NCBI GenBank assembly: GCA_020852035.1 | Contig: JADZBR010000046.1 | Coordinates: 1-17,665, forward strand | Direction of reading: 5' to 3' | From: Caulobacteraceae bacterium | GTDB taxonomy: Bacteria; Pseudomonadota; Alphaproteobacteria; Caulobacterales; Caulobacteraceae | DNA length: 17,665 bases | Position numbers and translations under genes: made by a program | Notes under the pieces: model-generated | Database searches by the model: none | The model's input: the letters and a program-made list of their open reading frames with translations, nothing else | Told to the model about the DNA's origin: nothing | In this document: positions 1-8,676 of the stretch, one piece after another | How the letters are laid out: each line of letters starts with the position of its first letter | How positions within the stretch are numbered: the stretch's first letter is position 1

Positions 1-1
1 C

Positions 2-562
2 TTCACCCAGAACCTCCTGCTGCGCTCCGTGGCGCTGGGGATGCGCTACGCCGTCCCGCACATGAAGGCGCGGAACGGCGGGGCGATCGTCAACACCGCC
101 TCGATCGCCGGGACCCAGGCCGGCGCCGGCCCGATCGCCTATTCGGTGGCCAAGGCCGGCGTCATCCACCTGACCAAGGTGGCCGCCGCCGAACTGGCCC
201 GCGACCGCATCCGGGTGAACGCCATCTGCCCGGGCCTGATCCTCACCGAGATCTTCACCCCTTCGGACCTGGTGCCGCCGGCGATGGCGCAGATGATCAA
301 GGCCGGCATGCGCCAGACCGCGCCCGACGCCCAGCCCCTGGAGCGCGCCGGCGAGCCGCTGGACATCGCCAACGCCGCCCTCTTCTTCGCCAGCGAGGAA
401 AGCGCCTTCGTGACCGGCGTCTCGATGCTGGTCGACGGCGGCATGCATGTCGGGCCCCGTCAGGCCTGGGACCCGCAGATGCGCGCCGAGCGTCAGAAGA
501 TGATGGACGACCGCCGCGCGGCCTTCGAGGCGGCGCAGGCGGACGACGCGCAGGTCGGCTGA
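2..562 (+). CDS. SDR family oxidoreductase (3' part, start lies before the window)
   Basis: The reading frame is already open at base 2, so the N-terminal Rossmann half with the TGxxxGxG cofactor motif lies outside the window. What remains is the classical short-chain dehydrogenase/reductase second half. Counting from the first complete codon, there is the conserved Asn in the NLLL helix (N4), the catalytic Ser in IVNTAS (S34) and the YxxxK pair in AYSVAK (Y47, K51). The post-catalytic segment RVNAICPG and the C-terminal FVTGVSMLVDGGM follow, both typical of the family. It should be a cytoplasmic NAD(P)-dependent oxidoreductase; the substrate cannot be read from this fragment. After the usual DGG end there is an extra charged tail of about 35 residues. 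A gene-free stretch with an inverted repeat follows. Family assignment is secure; substrate is unknown. Confidence 0.93.
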   Translation, partial: FTQNLLLRSVALGMRYAVPHMKARNGGAIVNTASIAGTQAGAGPIAYSVAKAGVIHLTKVAAAELARDRIRVNAICPGLILTEIFTPSDLVPPAMAQMIKAGMRQTAPDAQPLERAGEPLDIANAALFFASEESAFVTGVSMLVDGGMHVGPRQAWDPQMRAERQKMMDDRRAAFEAAQADDAQVG

Positions 563-571
563 GGCGGATCT

Positions 572-707
572 CCCCTCCCCCTTGCGGGGAGGGGTCGGGG
601 GTGGGGGTGTAGGCCTGTGACTCCCCTGGAAAGGCTCAGGGCGAGGCTCCGCCGGACAATCCTCTGCTGACACCCCCTCCCCAACCCCTCTCCGCAAGGG
701 GGAGGGG
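572..707. repeat. Inverted pair of C/G-rich intergenic repeats
   Basis: The segment at 572-609 and the segment at 671-707 are near-perfect reverse complements over about 36 bases. Each arm is itself a hairpin: CCCCTCCCC (572-580) pairs with GGGGAGGGG (586-594), and the right arm repeats this with one mismatch (685-707). This matches a type of dispersed repeat I recall in intergenic regions of Caulobacterales and related high-GC Alphaproteobacteria. It lies between the SDR gene and the alpha-2-macroglobulin gene, and may also stop transcription from the SDR gene, although no T-run follows. No gene is seen in 563-808. Confidence 0.75.
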
Positions 708-808
708 CTTACCCGTCGTGTCGCTCATCAGAGTCGGCCGGGACGCCTGCGATTGACCACCCGCCCCGAGTGCCGTCTCGTGGCCCCGACAACAGGCGGG
801 GGCTCAGT

Positions 809-3800
809 ATGAACCGCAACATGGTGCTGGCCGCGATCGGAACGCTGATCGTCGGGTTCGGGGGCGGCTTCGTCACCGCCAAGGGCGTCGACGGGCTGTT
901 CGGCGGCGGCAAGGGCGCCTCGGCCTCGACCGACAGCGTCAAGGGCTTCTCCTGGTCGCTGTTCGGCAAGCCGCGCAGCGCGGGCGCGCCGCGCCGTGGC
1001 GTCCCCAAGCCCGAGGGCTTCGCCGTCTGGCGCACGCGGATCGACACCGCCGGCGCGGCCCCCCGCGCCTGCGTCGAGATGAGCAAGCCGCTCGACCCGC
1101 AGAAGTCCTACGCAGACTTCGTGCTGGTCTCGCCCGACCTCGGCGCCCCGCCGGCGGTGACGGTGAAGGACGCCGAACTCTGCGTCGCCGGCATCGGGTT
1201 CCACGACCGCCGCGTCACCCTGCTGAAGGGCCTGCCGGGCAGGGGCGGCGAGACGCTGGCCGCCAACGCCGACGTCGACTTCACCTTCGGCGAAAAGCCG
1301 CCGTTCGTGGGCTTCGCCGGCTCCGGCGTGATCCTGCCCAGAGAGGACGCCGACGGGGTCGGCATCGAGACCATCAACGTCAGCCGCCTGGAGATCGAGG
1401 TCTGGCGGGTGGTCGACCGCAACCTGGTTCGCAAGTCCATCTCCGCGCCCGACCCGACCGGCGAGGGCGACTGGCCAGGCGACTACGGCGACGACAGCGC
1501 CGACGGCGAAGGCCGGCTGGTCTGGAAAGGCCAGGTCGACGTGGCGAACGGCGGCGGCCAGCGCGTGACGACGGTCTTCCCGCTCGGCGCGGTGCTGAAG
1601 GAGATGAAGGCCGGCGGCTATCTGATCAAGGCCAGGGACGCCTCCGGCGGCCGCGGCATCGCCGCCGGCGAGGGCGACGAGGACGGCTACGACCCCAATC
1701 CGCCGGCCCAGGCCCGCCGCTGGGTGATGTTCACCGACATGGCGCTCTCGGCCTATGAGGGGTCCGAGGCGCTCGACGTGGTGGTCCGTTCGCTGAAGAC
1801 CGCCAAGACCCTGCCCGGGACGCGGGTGACGCTGGTCGCGCGCAACGGCGAGGACCTGGCCGAGGCGCGGACCGACGCCGCCGGCCGCGTGCGCTTCCCG
1901 CGCCCCCTGCTCGAGGGCGAGGGCGCCGAGGACGCCAAGATGGTGATGGCCTACGGGGCGCAGGAGGACCTGGCGGTGCTCGACCTGGACCGCCCCCCGG
2001 TCGACCTCTCCAAGCAGGGCACGGGCGGGCGTGTCATCGAGGAGGGCGGCGGTGTCGGCGGGCGCACGACCAGGAGCGCCGTCGACGGCTACCTCTACGC
2101 CGACCGCGGCATCTACCGCCCTGGCGAGACCGTGCGGCTGGTCGGCATGCTGCGCGACCGCGAGGCCAAGGCGGTGAAGGACCGCAAGGGCGTGGTGGTC
2201 GTCAAGCGCCCCTCGGGCGTGGAGTTCCGCCGCTATCCCTTCGCGAACGCGCCGCTGGGCGCGGTGGCCTACAACGTCGAGCTGCCGAAAAGCGCCCCGC
2301 GCGGCCGCTGGACGGCGACCCTGGAAATCGAGGGCATCGAGGGCTCCTCCGGTGATCTCTCCTTCTCGGTGGAGGACTTCGCGCCGCAGCGGCTGGCGGT
2401 GACCGCCGAGGGCCAGGAGGCCGTGCCGGTCGCCGCCGGCCAGGCCCGCAACATCGCCATCGCCGCCCGCTTCCTCTACGGGGCCTCCGGCGCCGGCCTG
2501 CAGACGCAGGGCGAGGCGCGCATCCGCCGCGACCCCAACCCCTTCCCGGCCTTCGAGGGCTACGAATGGGGCGACCAGCGCGAAACCTATGAGGAGAAGT
2601 TCGTCGAACTCGGCTCCACCGTCACCGACGGCGAGGGCCGCGCGGTGCTCGCCTTCCCCGGCGCGGAGGCCGGCGACACCGCCCAGCCGCTGGTGGCCGC
2701 CATCACCGCCTCGGTGTTCGAGCCGGGCGGACGGCCGGTGCGCGAGAGCGTCTCGCTGAAGGTCCGCACCCAGCCGGCCTATCTGGGGGTGAAGGTCGAC
2801 CAGGGCGATTCCGGGAGTGGGCGAGATCCGACCATCGCCCTCAACGTCATCGCCGTCGACGCGGCCGGGCGGCGCATCGCCCTGCCCGCCGTGCAGTACC
2901 GGCTGGTCGCCGAGAACTGGGACTACGACTGGTTCCAGCAGGACGGCCGCTGGCAGTGGCGGCGCACCAGCCGCGACGTGGTGGTGCAGGCGGGGGCGCT
3001 GAACCTCAGCCCCGGCCAGCCGGCGCGCATCGCCCGGCGACTCGGCTGGGGCGACTACCGCATGGAGCTGACCCACGCCAACGGGGCCCGCAGCGTGATC
3101 CGCTTCGCCTCCGGCTGGGGCTCGCCGGCGCAGGACGTCGAGGCGCCGGACTTCGTGCGCGTCTCCGGCGGCGCCGCGAGCTACGGCCAGGGCGACACCG
3201 TGGAGATCACCCTCAAGCCGCCCTACGCCGGCGAGGCGCAGATCGCCGTCGCGACCGACCGGCTGATCGACTTCAAGACCGTCAGCGTCGGCGAGAAAGG
3301 CGCCACCGTGCGCCTGCCGACCAGCGCCGCCTGGGGCGGCGGGGCCTATGTGATGGTCACCGTGGTGCAGCCGCGCGACCCGGTGGCCTCGCCCAAGCCG
3401 CGGCGGGCGCTGGGCCTCATCTACATCCCGCTCGACCCGAAGAAGCGCAAGCTGGAGGTGGAGCTGGCGACGGCGACCAAGATCGACTCCAAGGACGAGC
3501 TCGAGGTGCCGGTGACGGTGAAGGGGCTGGGCCTGGGCCAGAAGGCCAGGGTGACCATCGCCGCCGTCGACGAGGGGATTCTCAGGCTGACCAAGTTCGA
3601 CAGCCCCGACCCCGCCAAATGGTATTTCGGCAAGCGCGCCCTGACCCTCGACTACCGCGACGATTACGGCCGCCTGCTCGACCCCAACCTGGGCGCCCCG
3701 GCCAACGTCAATTTCGGCGGCGACGAGGTGGGCGGCGAGGGCCTGACGGTGACGCCGATCAAGACCGTCGCCCTGTGGTCCGGCATTGTCGAGACCGGCC

Positions 3801-5800
3801 TCAACGGCAAGGCGACGGTCAAGCTGCCGGCGCCGGACTTCAACGGCGAGGTGCGGCTGATGGCCGTGGCCTGGACCGACGAGGCGGTGGGCTCGGCCTC
3901 CAGGCCGGTGACGGTGCGCGAGGACGTGGTCGCCGACCTCAACCTGCCGCGCTTCCTGGCCCCGGGAGACCAGGCGACGGCGACTCTGGAGCTGCACAAC
4001 CTCGAAGGCAAGGCCGGCGGCTACACCGCCGAGCTGACCTCCAGGGGCGGCATCCTCGCGCCGTTCAAGAAGCTCTTCCAGCTGGCCCTCGGCCAACGGA
4101 TCGTCGAGCGCATCGGCTTCGCCGCGCCCCGCGCGACGGGCATCGGCGAGATCGGCTTCAAGGTCTCCGGCCCGGGCTTCGCCACCGGCAAGACCTATCC
4201 CCTGCAGACCCGCCTCGGCTGGGGCCCGATCACCCGCACGACCATCGAGCTACAGCGGCCCGGCGAGCTCTACACCCCGCCCGCCGACCTGCTGGCGGGG
4301 CTGGCGGCCGGCGACATCAGCCTGCAGGTCAGCTACTCGCCGTTCCGCGGCTTCGACCCGGCGCCGATCGCGCTGGCGCTCTCGCGCTATCCCTACGGCT
4401 GCACCGAGCAACTGGTCTCGACCGCCTATCCGCTGCTCTACGCGCTGGAGGTGGCCGACGATCCGAAGCTGCGGCGCTCCTCGCCGGCCCTCAATCAGGC
4501 GGTCGGCAAGCTGCTCGACCGGCAGACGATGGACGGCGCCTTCGGCCTCTGGCGGGTCGGCGACGGCGAGGCGGACGCCTGGCTCGGCGCCTACACGACC
4601 GACTTCCTGATCGAGGCCCAGCGCCGGGGCGCCCCGGTGCCGCAGGCCGCCGTCGACCGCGCGCTCTCGGCCATGCGCCAGATCTCGCGGCCGGAGGGCT
4701 GGTCGCCGGTCTCCTACCGGCTCGAATACCCGACCTGGTGGGGCCGCAGCGAGGCCGACAGCAAGGCGGCCACCGAGCGGATGCGACGGCGGGCCTCGGC
4801 CTATGCGCTCTATGTGCTGGCCAAGGGCGGCAAGGGCGACCTCGCGCGCCTGCGCTGGTGGCACGACGTGCAGATGAAGACCGAGACCGCCCCCCTGCCC
4901 AAGGCGCAGGTCGCCGCCGGCCTGGCCTTGATGGGCGACAAGGCCCGGGCCCGCTCGGCCTTCCGCCAGGCGATCGGCTCGCTCGGCTACCGCGAGGAGA
5001 CCGACTGGTATCAGAGCCCGCTGCGCGACCTCGCCGCCGTCGTCGCCCTGGCCTACGAGGCCGGCGAGCCCGACCTCGCCCGCGGCCTGCAGTCCCGGCT
5101 GGAGAACGCCGTGAAGGACCCCGACGCCCTCAACACCCAGGAGCAGGCGCGCCTGTTGCAGGCCGCCCACTACATGCTGAAGGCGGCCGGCGCGATCCGC
5201 GTCGAGGCCGCCGGCGCGACGGCGCTCAACCCGATGGGCGGCGGACCGCGCTGGGCGGTGGGGCGCCTGGCGGACGCGCGCTTCACCAACAAGGGTTCCG
5301 GCGCGCTCTGGCGGACCGTGACCGTGCGCGGCACGCCGGTCGCCGCGCCGGGCGCGGAACAGAACGGCCTGACGCTGAGCAAGCAGCTCTACGCGATGGG
5401 CGGCGGCTCGGCCGATCCGGCCGCCCTGCGCCAGGGCGACCGGGTGATCGTGCTGATCTCCGGCCGCTCCGAACAGGCCCGTTCGCTCTCGCTGGTGGTC
5501 GACGACGCCCTGCCGGCCGGCTTCGAGATCGAGACCGTGCTCGGGCCGGACGACGCCCAGAACGGCCCCTTCCGCTTCCTCGGCGAGCTCACCGGCGCCG
5601 ATGTGCAGGAGCGCCGCGACGACCGCTACATCGCCGCCACCGACCTGGCCGGCGGCAAGTCCTTCGCCTTCGCCTACATCGCCCGGGCGGTGTCGCCGGG
5701 CGACTACCTCCTGCCCGGCGCCGAGGCCCGCGACATGTATCGCCCCGCCATCACCGCCCGCACCGACGCCGGCCGCACGGTGATCGCGGCGGGGGGCTAG
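809..5800 (+). CDS. Bacterial alpha-2-macroglobulin with intact thioester motif
   Basis: A 1663-residue protein, close to E. coli YfhM (about 1650 residues). An N-terminal hydrophobic segment (about residues 5-24) acts as signal peptide or membrane anchor; there is no lipobox cysteine, unlike the lipoprotein YfhM. An MG2-type domain begins near residue 425 (YADRGIYRPGE). The bait region follows, then the A2M domain near 985-1080 (LWSGIVETGLNGKA, NLPRFLAPGD). The thioester motif is C1198-T-E-Q1201 inside YPYGCTEQL, followed by the helical thioester domain and a C-terminal MG10-like domain. Such proteins sit in the periplasm and trap proteases that cut the bait region. I chose ATG 809 because a GGGGG ribosome site lies just before it and the hydrophobic segment follows directly; a GTG at 770 would add 13 unlikely residues. 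The pbpC gene begins on the next base after the stop, as expected for this family's known pairing. Confidence 0.95.
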   Translation: MNRNMVLAAIGTLIVGFGGGFVTAKGVDGLFGGGKGASASTDSVKGFSWSLFGKPRSAGAPRRGVPKPEGFAVWRTRIDTAGAAPRACVEMSKPLDPQKSYADFVLVSPDLGAPPAVTVKDAELCVAGIGFHDRRVTLLKGLPGRGGETLAANADVDFTFGEKPPFVGFAGSGVILPREDADGVGIETINVSRLEIEVWRVVDRNLVRKSISAPDPTGEGDWPGDYGDDSADGEGRLVWKGQVDVANGGGQRVTTVFPLGAVLKEMKAGGYLIKARDASGGRGIAAGEGDEDGYDPNPPAQARRWVMFTDMALSAYEGSEALDVVVRSLKTAKTLPGTRVTLVARNGEDLAEARTDAAGRVRFPRPLLEGEGAEDAKMVMAYGAQEDLAVLDLDRPPVDLSKQGTGGRVIEEGGGVGGRTTRSAVDGYLYADRGIYRPGETVRLVGMLRDREAKAVKDRKGVVVVKRPSGVEFRRYPFANAPLGAVAYNVELPKSAPRGRWTATLEIEGIEGSSGDLSFSVEDFAPQRLAVTAEGQEAVPVAAGQARNIAIAARFLYGASGAGLQTQGEARIRRDPNPFPAFEGYEWGDQRETYEEKFVELGSTVTDGEGRAVLAFPGAEAGDTAQPLVAAITASVFEPGGRPVRESVSLKVRTQPAYLGVKVDQGDSGSGRDPTIALNVIAVDAAGRRIALPAVQYRLVAENWDYDWFQQDGRWQWRRTSRDVVVQAGALNLSPGQPARIARRLGWGDYRMELTHANGARSVIRFASGWGSPAQDVEAPDFVRVSGGAASYGQGDTVEITLKPPYAGEAQIAVATDRLIDFKTVSVGEKGATVRLPTSAAWGGGAYVMVTVVQPRDPVASPKPRRALGLIYIPLDPKKRKLEVELATATKIDSKDELEVPVTVKGLGLGQKARVTIAAVDEGILRLTKFDSPDPAKWYFGKRALTLDYRDDYGRLLDPNLGAPANVNFGGDEVGGEGLTVTPIKTVALWSGIVETGLNGKATVKLPAPDFNGEVRLMAVAWTDEAVGSASRPVTVREDVVADLNLPRFLAPGDQATATLELHNLEGKAGGYTAELTSRGGILAPFKKLFQLALGQRIVERIGFAAPRATGIGEIGFKVSGPGFATGKTYPLQTRLGWGPITRTTIELQRPGELYTPPADLLAGLAAGDISLQVSYSPFRGFDPAPIALALSRYPYGCTEQLVSTAYPLLYALEVADDPKLRRSSPALNQAVGKLLDRQTMDGAFGLWRVGDGEADAWLGAYTTDFLIEAQRRGAPVPQAAVDRALSAMRQISRPEGWSPVSYRLEYPTWWGRSEADSKAATERMRRRASAYALYVLAKGGKGDLARLRWWHDVQMKTETAPLPKAQVAAGLALMGDKARARSAFRQAIGSLGYREETDWYQSPLRDLAAVVALAYEAGEPDLARGLQSRLENAVKDPDALNTQEQARLLQAAHYMLKAAGAIRVEAAGATALNPMGGGPRWAVGRLADARFTNKGSGALWRTVTVRGTPVAAPGAEQNGLTLSKQLYAMGGGSADPAALRQGDRVIVLISGRSEQARSLSLVVDDALPAGFEIETVLGPDDAQNGPFRFLGELTGADVQERRDDRYIAATDLAGGKSFAFAYIARAVSPGDYLLPGAEARDMYRPAITARTDAGRTVIAAGG

Positions 5801-7876
5801 GTGTCGGCGGATGAAACCTTCCCCCGGCATGGGGGAAGGATAGCGCGCCTCACGCTCGCCCTCTGCGCCCTGATGGCCGCCGAAGCCGCCGTCTTCGCCC
5901 TCGACGCCCTGCTCCCCCCAAACCTCGCCCGCGCCGAGCGATCCTCTCCCGTCGCCCTCGACCGCCGCGGCGCGTGGCTGCGCGCCCTGCCGGTGGAGAA
6001 TGGCCGCTGGCGCATCCGCGCCGACCTTTCGCGCACCGACCCGACTTTCCTCTCCCGCGTCATTCAGGTGGAGGACGCCCGCTTCTGGCTGCACCCCGGC
6101 GTCGATCCGCTGGCCGTCGCCCGTGCGGCCGGCTCGGCGGCGCTGAGCGGCCGGATCAGCTCCGGCGCCTCGACCCTCACCATGCAGACGGCCCGCCTCC
6201 TGGAACCGCGGCCGCGCAACCTCGCCTCGAAACTGATCGAGATGTGGCGCGCCCTCCAGCTGGAGGCCCGCTACTCCAAGCGCGAGATCCTGGCGCTCTA
6301 CCTCACCCTCGCCCCCTACGGCGGCAACCTGGAGGGCGTGCGCGCCGCCAGCCTCTCCTACTTCGGCCATGAGCCGGAGAGCCTGACCACCGGCGAACAG
6401 GCCCTGCTGATCGCCCTGCCGCAGTCGCCCGAGGCCCGCCGTCCCGACCGCCGTCCCGAGGCGGCGCGCGCGGCCCGCCGCCAGGTGCTGGACAAGCTGG
6501 GCCGCGCCGGCGCGATCGCCGAACCCGCGGCCGCCGAGGCGGAGGCCGAGCCCCTGCCCGGCCGCGCGCCCTTCCCGGCCCTGGCCTGGCACGCCGCCGG
6601 CGAACTGGCCCGCGCCGCGCCGCGCCGCGAAGCCTCGGTGATCTCGACCATCGACGCCGGCCTGCAGGCCCGCCTGGAGCCCCTGGCCGAAGCCGCCGCC
6701 CGCACCCAGGGGCCGGAGGCGACCGCCGCCATCCTGGTGGTCGATGTCAGGACCCGGGCCGTCCGCGCCGCCGTCGGCTCCGGCGGCCGTGCCCGCCCCG
6801 GCGGCTGGATCGACATGACCCGCGCCCTGCGCTCGCCCGGCTCGACCCTGAAGCCGTTCATCTACGCCTTCGCCTTCGAACAGGGCCTAGCCGCCCCCGA
6901 CACCGAGATCAGGGACACCGCCACCCGTTTCGCCGACTACCAGCCGGAGAACTTCGACCGCGTGTTCCACGGCAAGGTCACCGCTCGCGAGGCGCTGATC
7001 CATTCCCTGAACGTGCCCGCCGTCGTCACCCTCGACCGCATCGGGCCGGACGCCTTCGCCGCCCGCATCGCCGCCGCCGGCGCGAACCTCGTGCGCCCGC
7101 AGGTGGAGAGCCGCGCGGCGGGCCTGGCGCTGGCGCTGGGCGGCGCGGGCCTGTCGTTGCGCGACCTCGCCCTGCTCTACGCGGCCCTGGCCGACGGCGG
7201 CGTCGCCAAGCCCTTGGCGTGGACCGAGGCCGAGGCCGCCAAACGCCCGCGCCAGCCCGGCGACCGGCTGGTGCGCGCCGAGGCCGCCCGCCAGGTGCTG
7301 GACATCCTGCGCGAGACCCCGCCGCCCGACGGGCGCACGCCCGCCGCCCTGACCGCCGGCCGGCCGGCGATCGCCTACAAGACCGGCACCTCCTACGGCT
7401 TCCGCGACGCCCTGGCGGCCGGGGTGGTCGGCGATCACGTGGTGGTGGTCTGGACCGGCCGGGCCGACGGCGGCGCCCGCGGCGGCCTCACCGGCCGCGA
7501 CGCCGCCCTGCCGCTGCTGTTCGATGTCGCCGACCGGCTGCGGGCGCCGCCGGCCGCGCCGCGCCCCATCGCGCCCAAGGCCGCGCCGAGGGCGCTGCGG
7601 CGTCTGGAGGCGAACGACGCCGGGCCGCGCCTGATCTTCCCGCCGGATGGGGCGACCTTGCAGGCCGACGCGCTCGGCGCCTCGGCGCGGGGCTTCGCGC
7701 TGGCGGCGGAGGGCAAGGGCCTGTCCTGGTATGTGAACGGGTCGCCGCTCTCCGCCGACCCGGTTTCGGGCAAGGTGATCTGGCGCCCGCGGGCGGCGGG
7801 CTTCTACCAGCTCAGCGCGGTCGACGCGCAGGGGCGCGCGGCCAAGGCGCGGGTTCGGGTGAAGGCGGGCGGCTGA
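5801..7876 (+). CDS. pbpC: Penicillin-binding protein 1C (peptidoglycan glycosyltransferase/transpeptidase)
   Basis: A 691-residue bifunctional class A penicillin-binding protein of the PBP1C type. An N-terminal membrane anchor (about residues 16-38) is followed by a GT51 glycosyltransferase domain with the catalytic Glu in EDARFW (E91), GASTLTMQ (122-129) and YGGNLEGV. The transpeptidase domain has SxxK as S348-T-L-K351, SxN as S402-L-N404, and KTG at 527-529. The last 85 or so residues match the C-terminal domain specific to PBP1C (IFPPDGATL onward). It polymerises or repairs peptidoglycan at the outer face of the inner membrane. GTG 5801 starts directly after the TAG of the alpha-2-macroglobulin gene; its ribosome site is the GGGGGG run at 5791-5796 inside that gene, so the two are very probably translationally coupled. 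The pairing suggests protease defence linked to wall repair. Confidence 0.95.
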   Translation: MSADETFPRHGGRIARLTLALCALMAAEAAVFALDALLPPNLARAERSSPVALDRRGAWLRALPVENGRWRIRADLSRTDPTFLSRVIQVEDARFWLHPGVDPLAVARAAGSAALSGRISSGASTLTMQTARLLEPRPRNLASKLIEMWRALQLEARYSKREILALYLTLAPYGGNLEGVRAASLSYFGHEPESLTTGEQALLIALPQSPEARRPDRRPEAARAARRQVLDKLGRAGAIAEPAAAEAEAEPLPGRAPFPALAWHAAGELARAAPRREASVISTIDAGLQARLEPLAEAAARTQGPEATAAILVVDVRTRAVRAAVGSGGRARPGGWIDMTRALRSPGSTLKPFIYAFAFEQGLAAPDTEIRDTATRFADYQPENFDRVFHGKVTAREALIHSLNVPAVVTLDRIGPDAFAARIAAAGANLVRPQVESRAAGLALALGGAGLSLRDLALLYAALADGGVAKPLAWTEAEAAKRPRQPGDRLVRAEAARQVLDILRETPPPDGRTPAALTAGRPAIAYKTGTSYGFRDALAAGVVGDHVVVVWTGRADGGARGGLTGRDAALPLLFDVADRLRAPPAAPRPIAPKAAPRALRRLEANDAGPRLIFPPDGATLQADALGASARGFALAAEGKGLSWYVNGSPLSADPVSGKVIWRPRAAGFYQLSAVDAQGRAAKARVRVKAGG

Positions 7877-7885
7877 ACCGTTGCG

Positions 7886-8015
7886 TCCTTCGAGACGGCC
7901 GCTCTCGCGGCCTCCTCAGGATGACCAAGGCCGTAGCGATCGGTGCTGATCAGGTCAGAGGAAACCTGGTCATGGTGAGGCGCGCGCAGCGCGTTTCGAA
8001 CCACGCAAGGCCAGG
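7886..8015. repeat. Palindromic intergenic repeat region after pbpC
   Basis: The 145-base gap between pbpC and the carbonic anhydrase gene is made mostly of palindromic elements. GGCCGC-TCTC-GCGGCC (7897-7912) is a perfect 6-bp hairpin with GAG/CTC flanks. A second imperfect palindrome runs from CCTGG at 7965 to CCAGG at 8015 around GCGCGC/GCGCG. The wording 'CCTTCGAGACGGCCGC ... CCTCCTCAGGATGA' resembles a dispersed repeat I recall from Caulobacter-type genomes. It separates convergent genes and may serve as a weak terminator, but there is no T-run. Confidence 0.65.
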
Positions 8016-8021
8016 CCGCCC

Positions 8022-8639
8022 CTAAGGCCGCAGCCACTCCGCCACGTCCTGCGGACCCTTCACCGTCACGCCAAGGTCCGTCACCAGGCCGTCGCCCAGC
8101 GAATAGACCCACCCGTGGATATGCACGAACTGCCCGCGCGCCCAGGCGTCGTGCACGAAGACGTCGGAGGCGACGTTCTGCACCTGCCGGATGACGTTGA
8201 GCTCGCAGAGCCGGTCGATCCGCTCGCGCTGCCCGAGCGGCTCCAGCTCGGCGCGGTGCTCGGCCGCCACCTCGCGGATCGGGTGCAGCCAGTGGTCGAT
8301 CAGCCCGTGGCGATGGCCGTCCACCGCGGCGGCCACGCCGCCGCAGCCGTAGTGCCCCACCACCATGATGTGGCGCACCTTCAGCACCTCCAGGGCGTAT
8401 TGCAGCACCGACAGGTAGTTGGCGTCCTGCGGCGGCGTGAGGTTGGCGACGTTGCGGTGCACGAAGAGCTCGCCTGGATCGAGGTCGACGATCTCGTTGG
8501 CCGGCACCCGGCTGTCCGAACAGCCGATCCACAGGTACTGCGGGCTCTGCTGGCGCTCCAGACGCTTGAAGAAGTCAGGGTCGGCCAGCCGCTTGGCTTC
8601 GGACCAGCGGCGGTTGTTGTCCTTCAGGTCGTCGAGCAT
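8022..8639 (-). CDS. Beta-class carbonic anhydrase
   Basis: A 205-residue protein, the usual length for bacterial beta-class carbonic anhydrases. It carries the zinc ligands and catalytic pair: C40-S-D42-S-R44 in the CSDSRVP signature, and H96 and C99 in VGHYGCGGV. It interconverts CO2 and bicarbonate in the cytoplasm, supplying bicarbonate for carboxylations and buffering pH. No signal peptide is seen. The ATG at 8637-8639 is preceded by only a weak AAGG ribosome site. The gene lies 37 bases after the TadG-like gene on the same strand, so it may be read from the same transcript, though no functional link is evident. The stop abuts the repeat region at 7886-8015. Confidence 0.95.
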   Translation of the reverse strand: MLDDLKDNNRRWSEAKRLADPDFFKRLERQQSPQYLWIGCSDSRVPANEIVDLDPGELFVHRNVANLTPPQDANYLSVLQYALEVLKVRHIMVVGHYGCGGVAAAVDGHRHGLIDHWLHPIREVAAEHRAELEPLGQRERIDRLCELNVIRQVQNVASDVFVHDAWARGQFVHIHGWVYSLGDGLVTDLGVTVKGPQDVAEWLRP

Positions 8640-8676
8640 GGGCGCGCCTTACGTCCGCGCCCGCCCCCGCGCAACC

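Noticed and set aside
728..4096. A minus-strand open frame of over 1100 codons opposite the alpha-2-macroglobulin gene
   Set aside because: Its translation is rich in Gly, Arg, His and Ala without any recognisable motif. It is the expected mirror of a very GC-rich gene whose domains, thioester motif and length are clear on the plus strand.
2956..5814. A 952-codon plus-strand frame overlapping the alpha-2-macroglobulin gene
   Set aside because: Low-complexity Arg/Gly/Pro/Ala translation in the wrong frame of a verified gene; an artefact of high GC.
4250..6592. A 780-codon minus-strand frame across the macroglobulin and pbpC junction
   Set aside because: It spans two real genes on the other strand and shows no protein motif.
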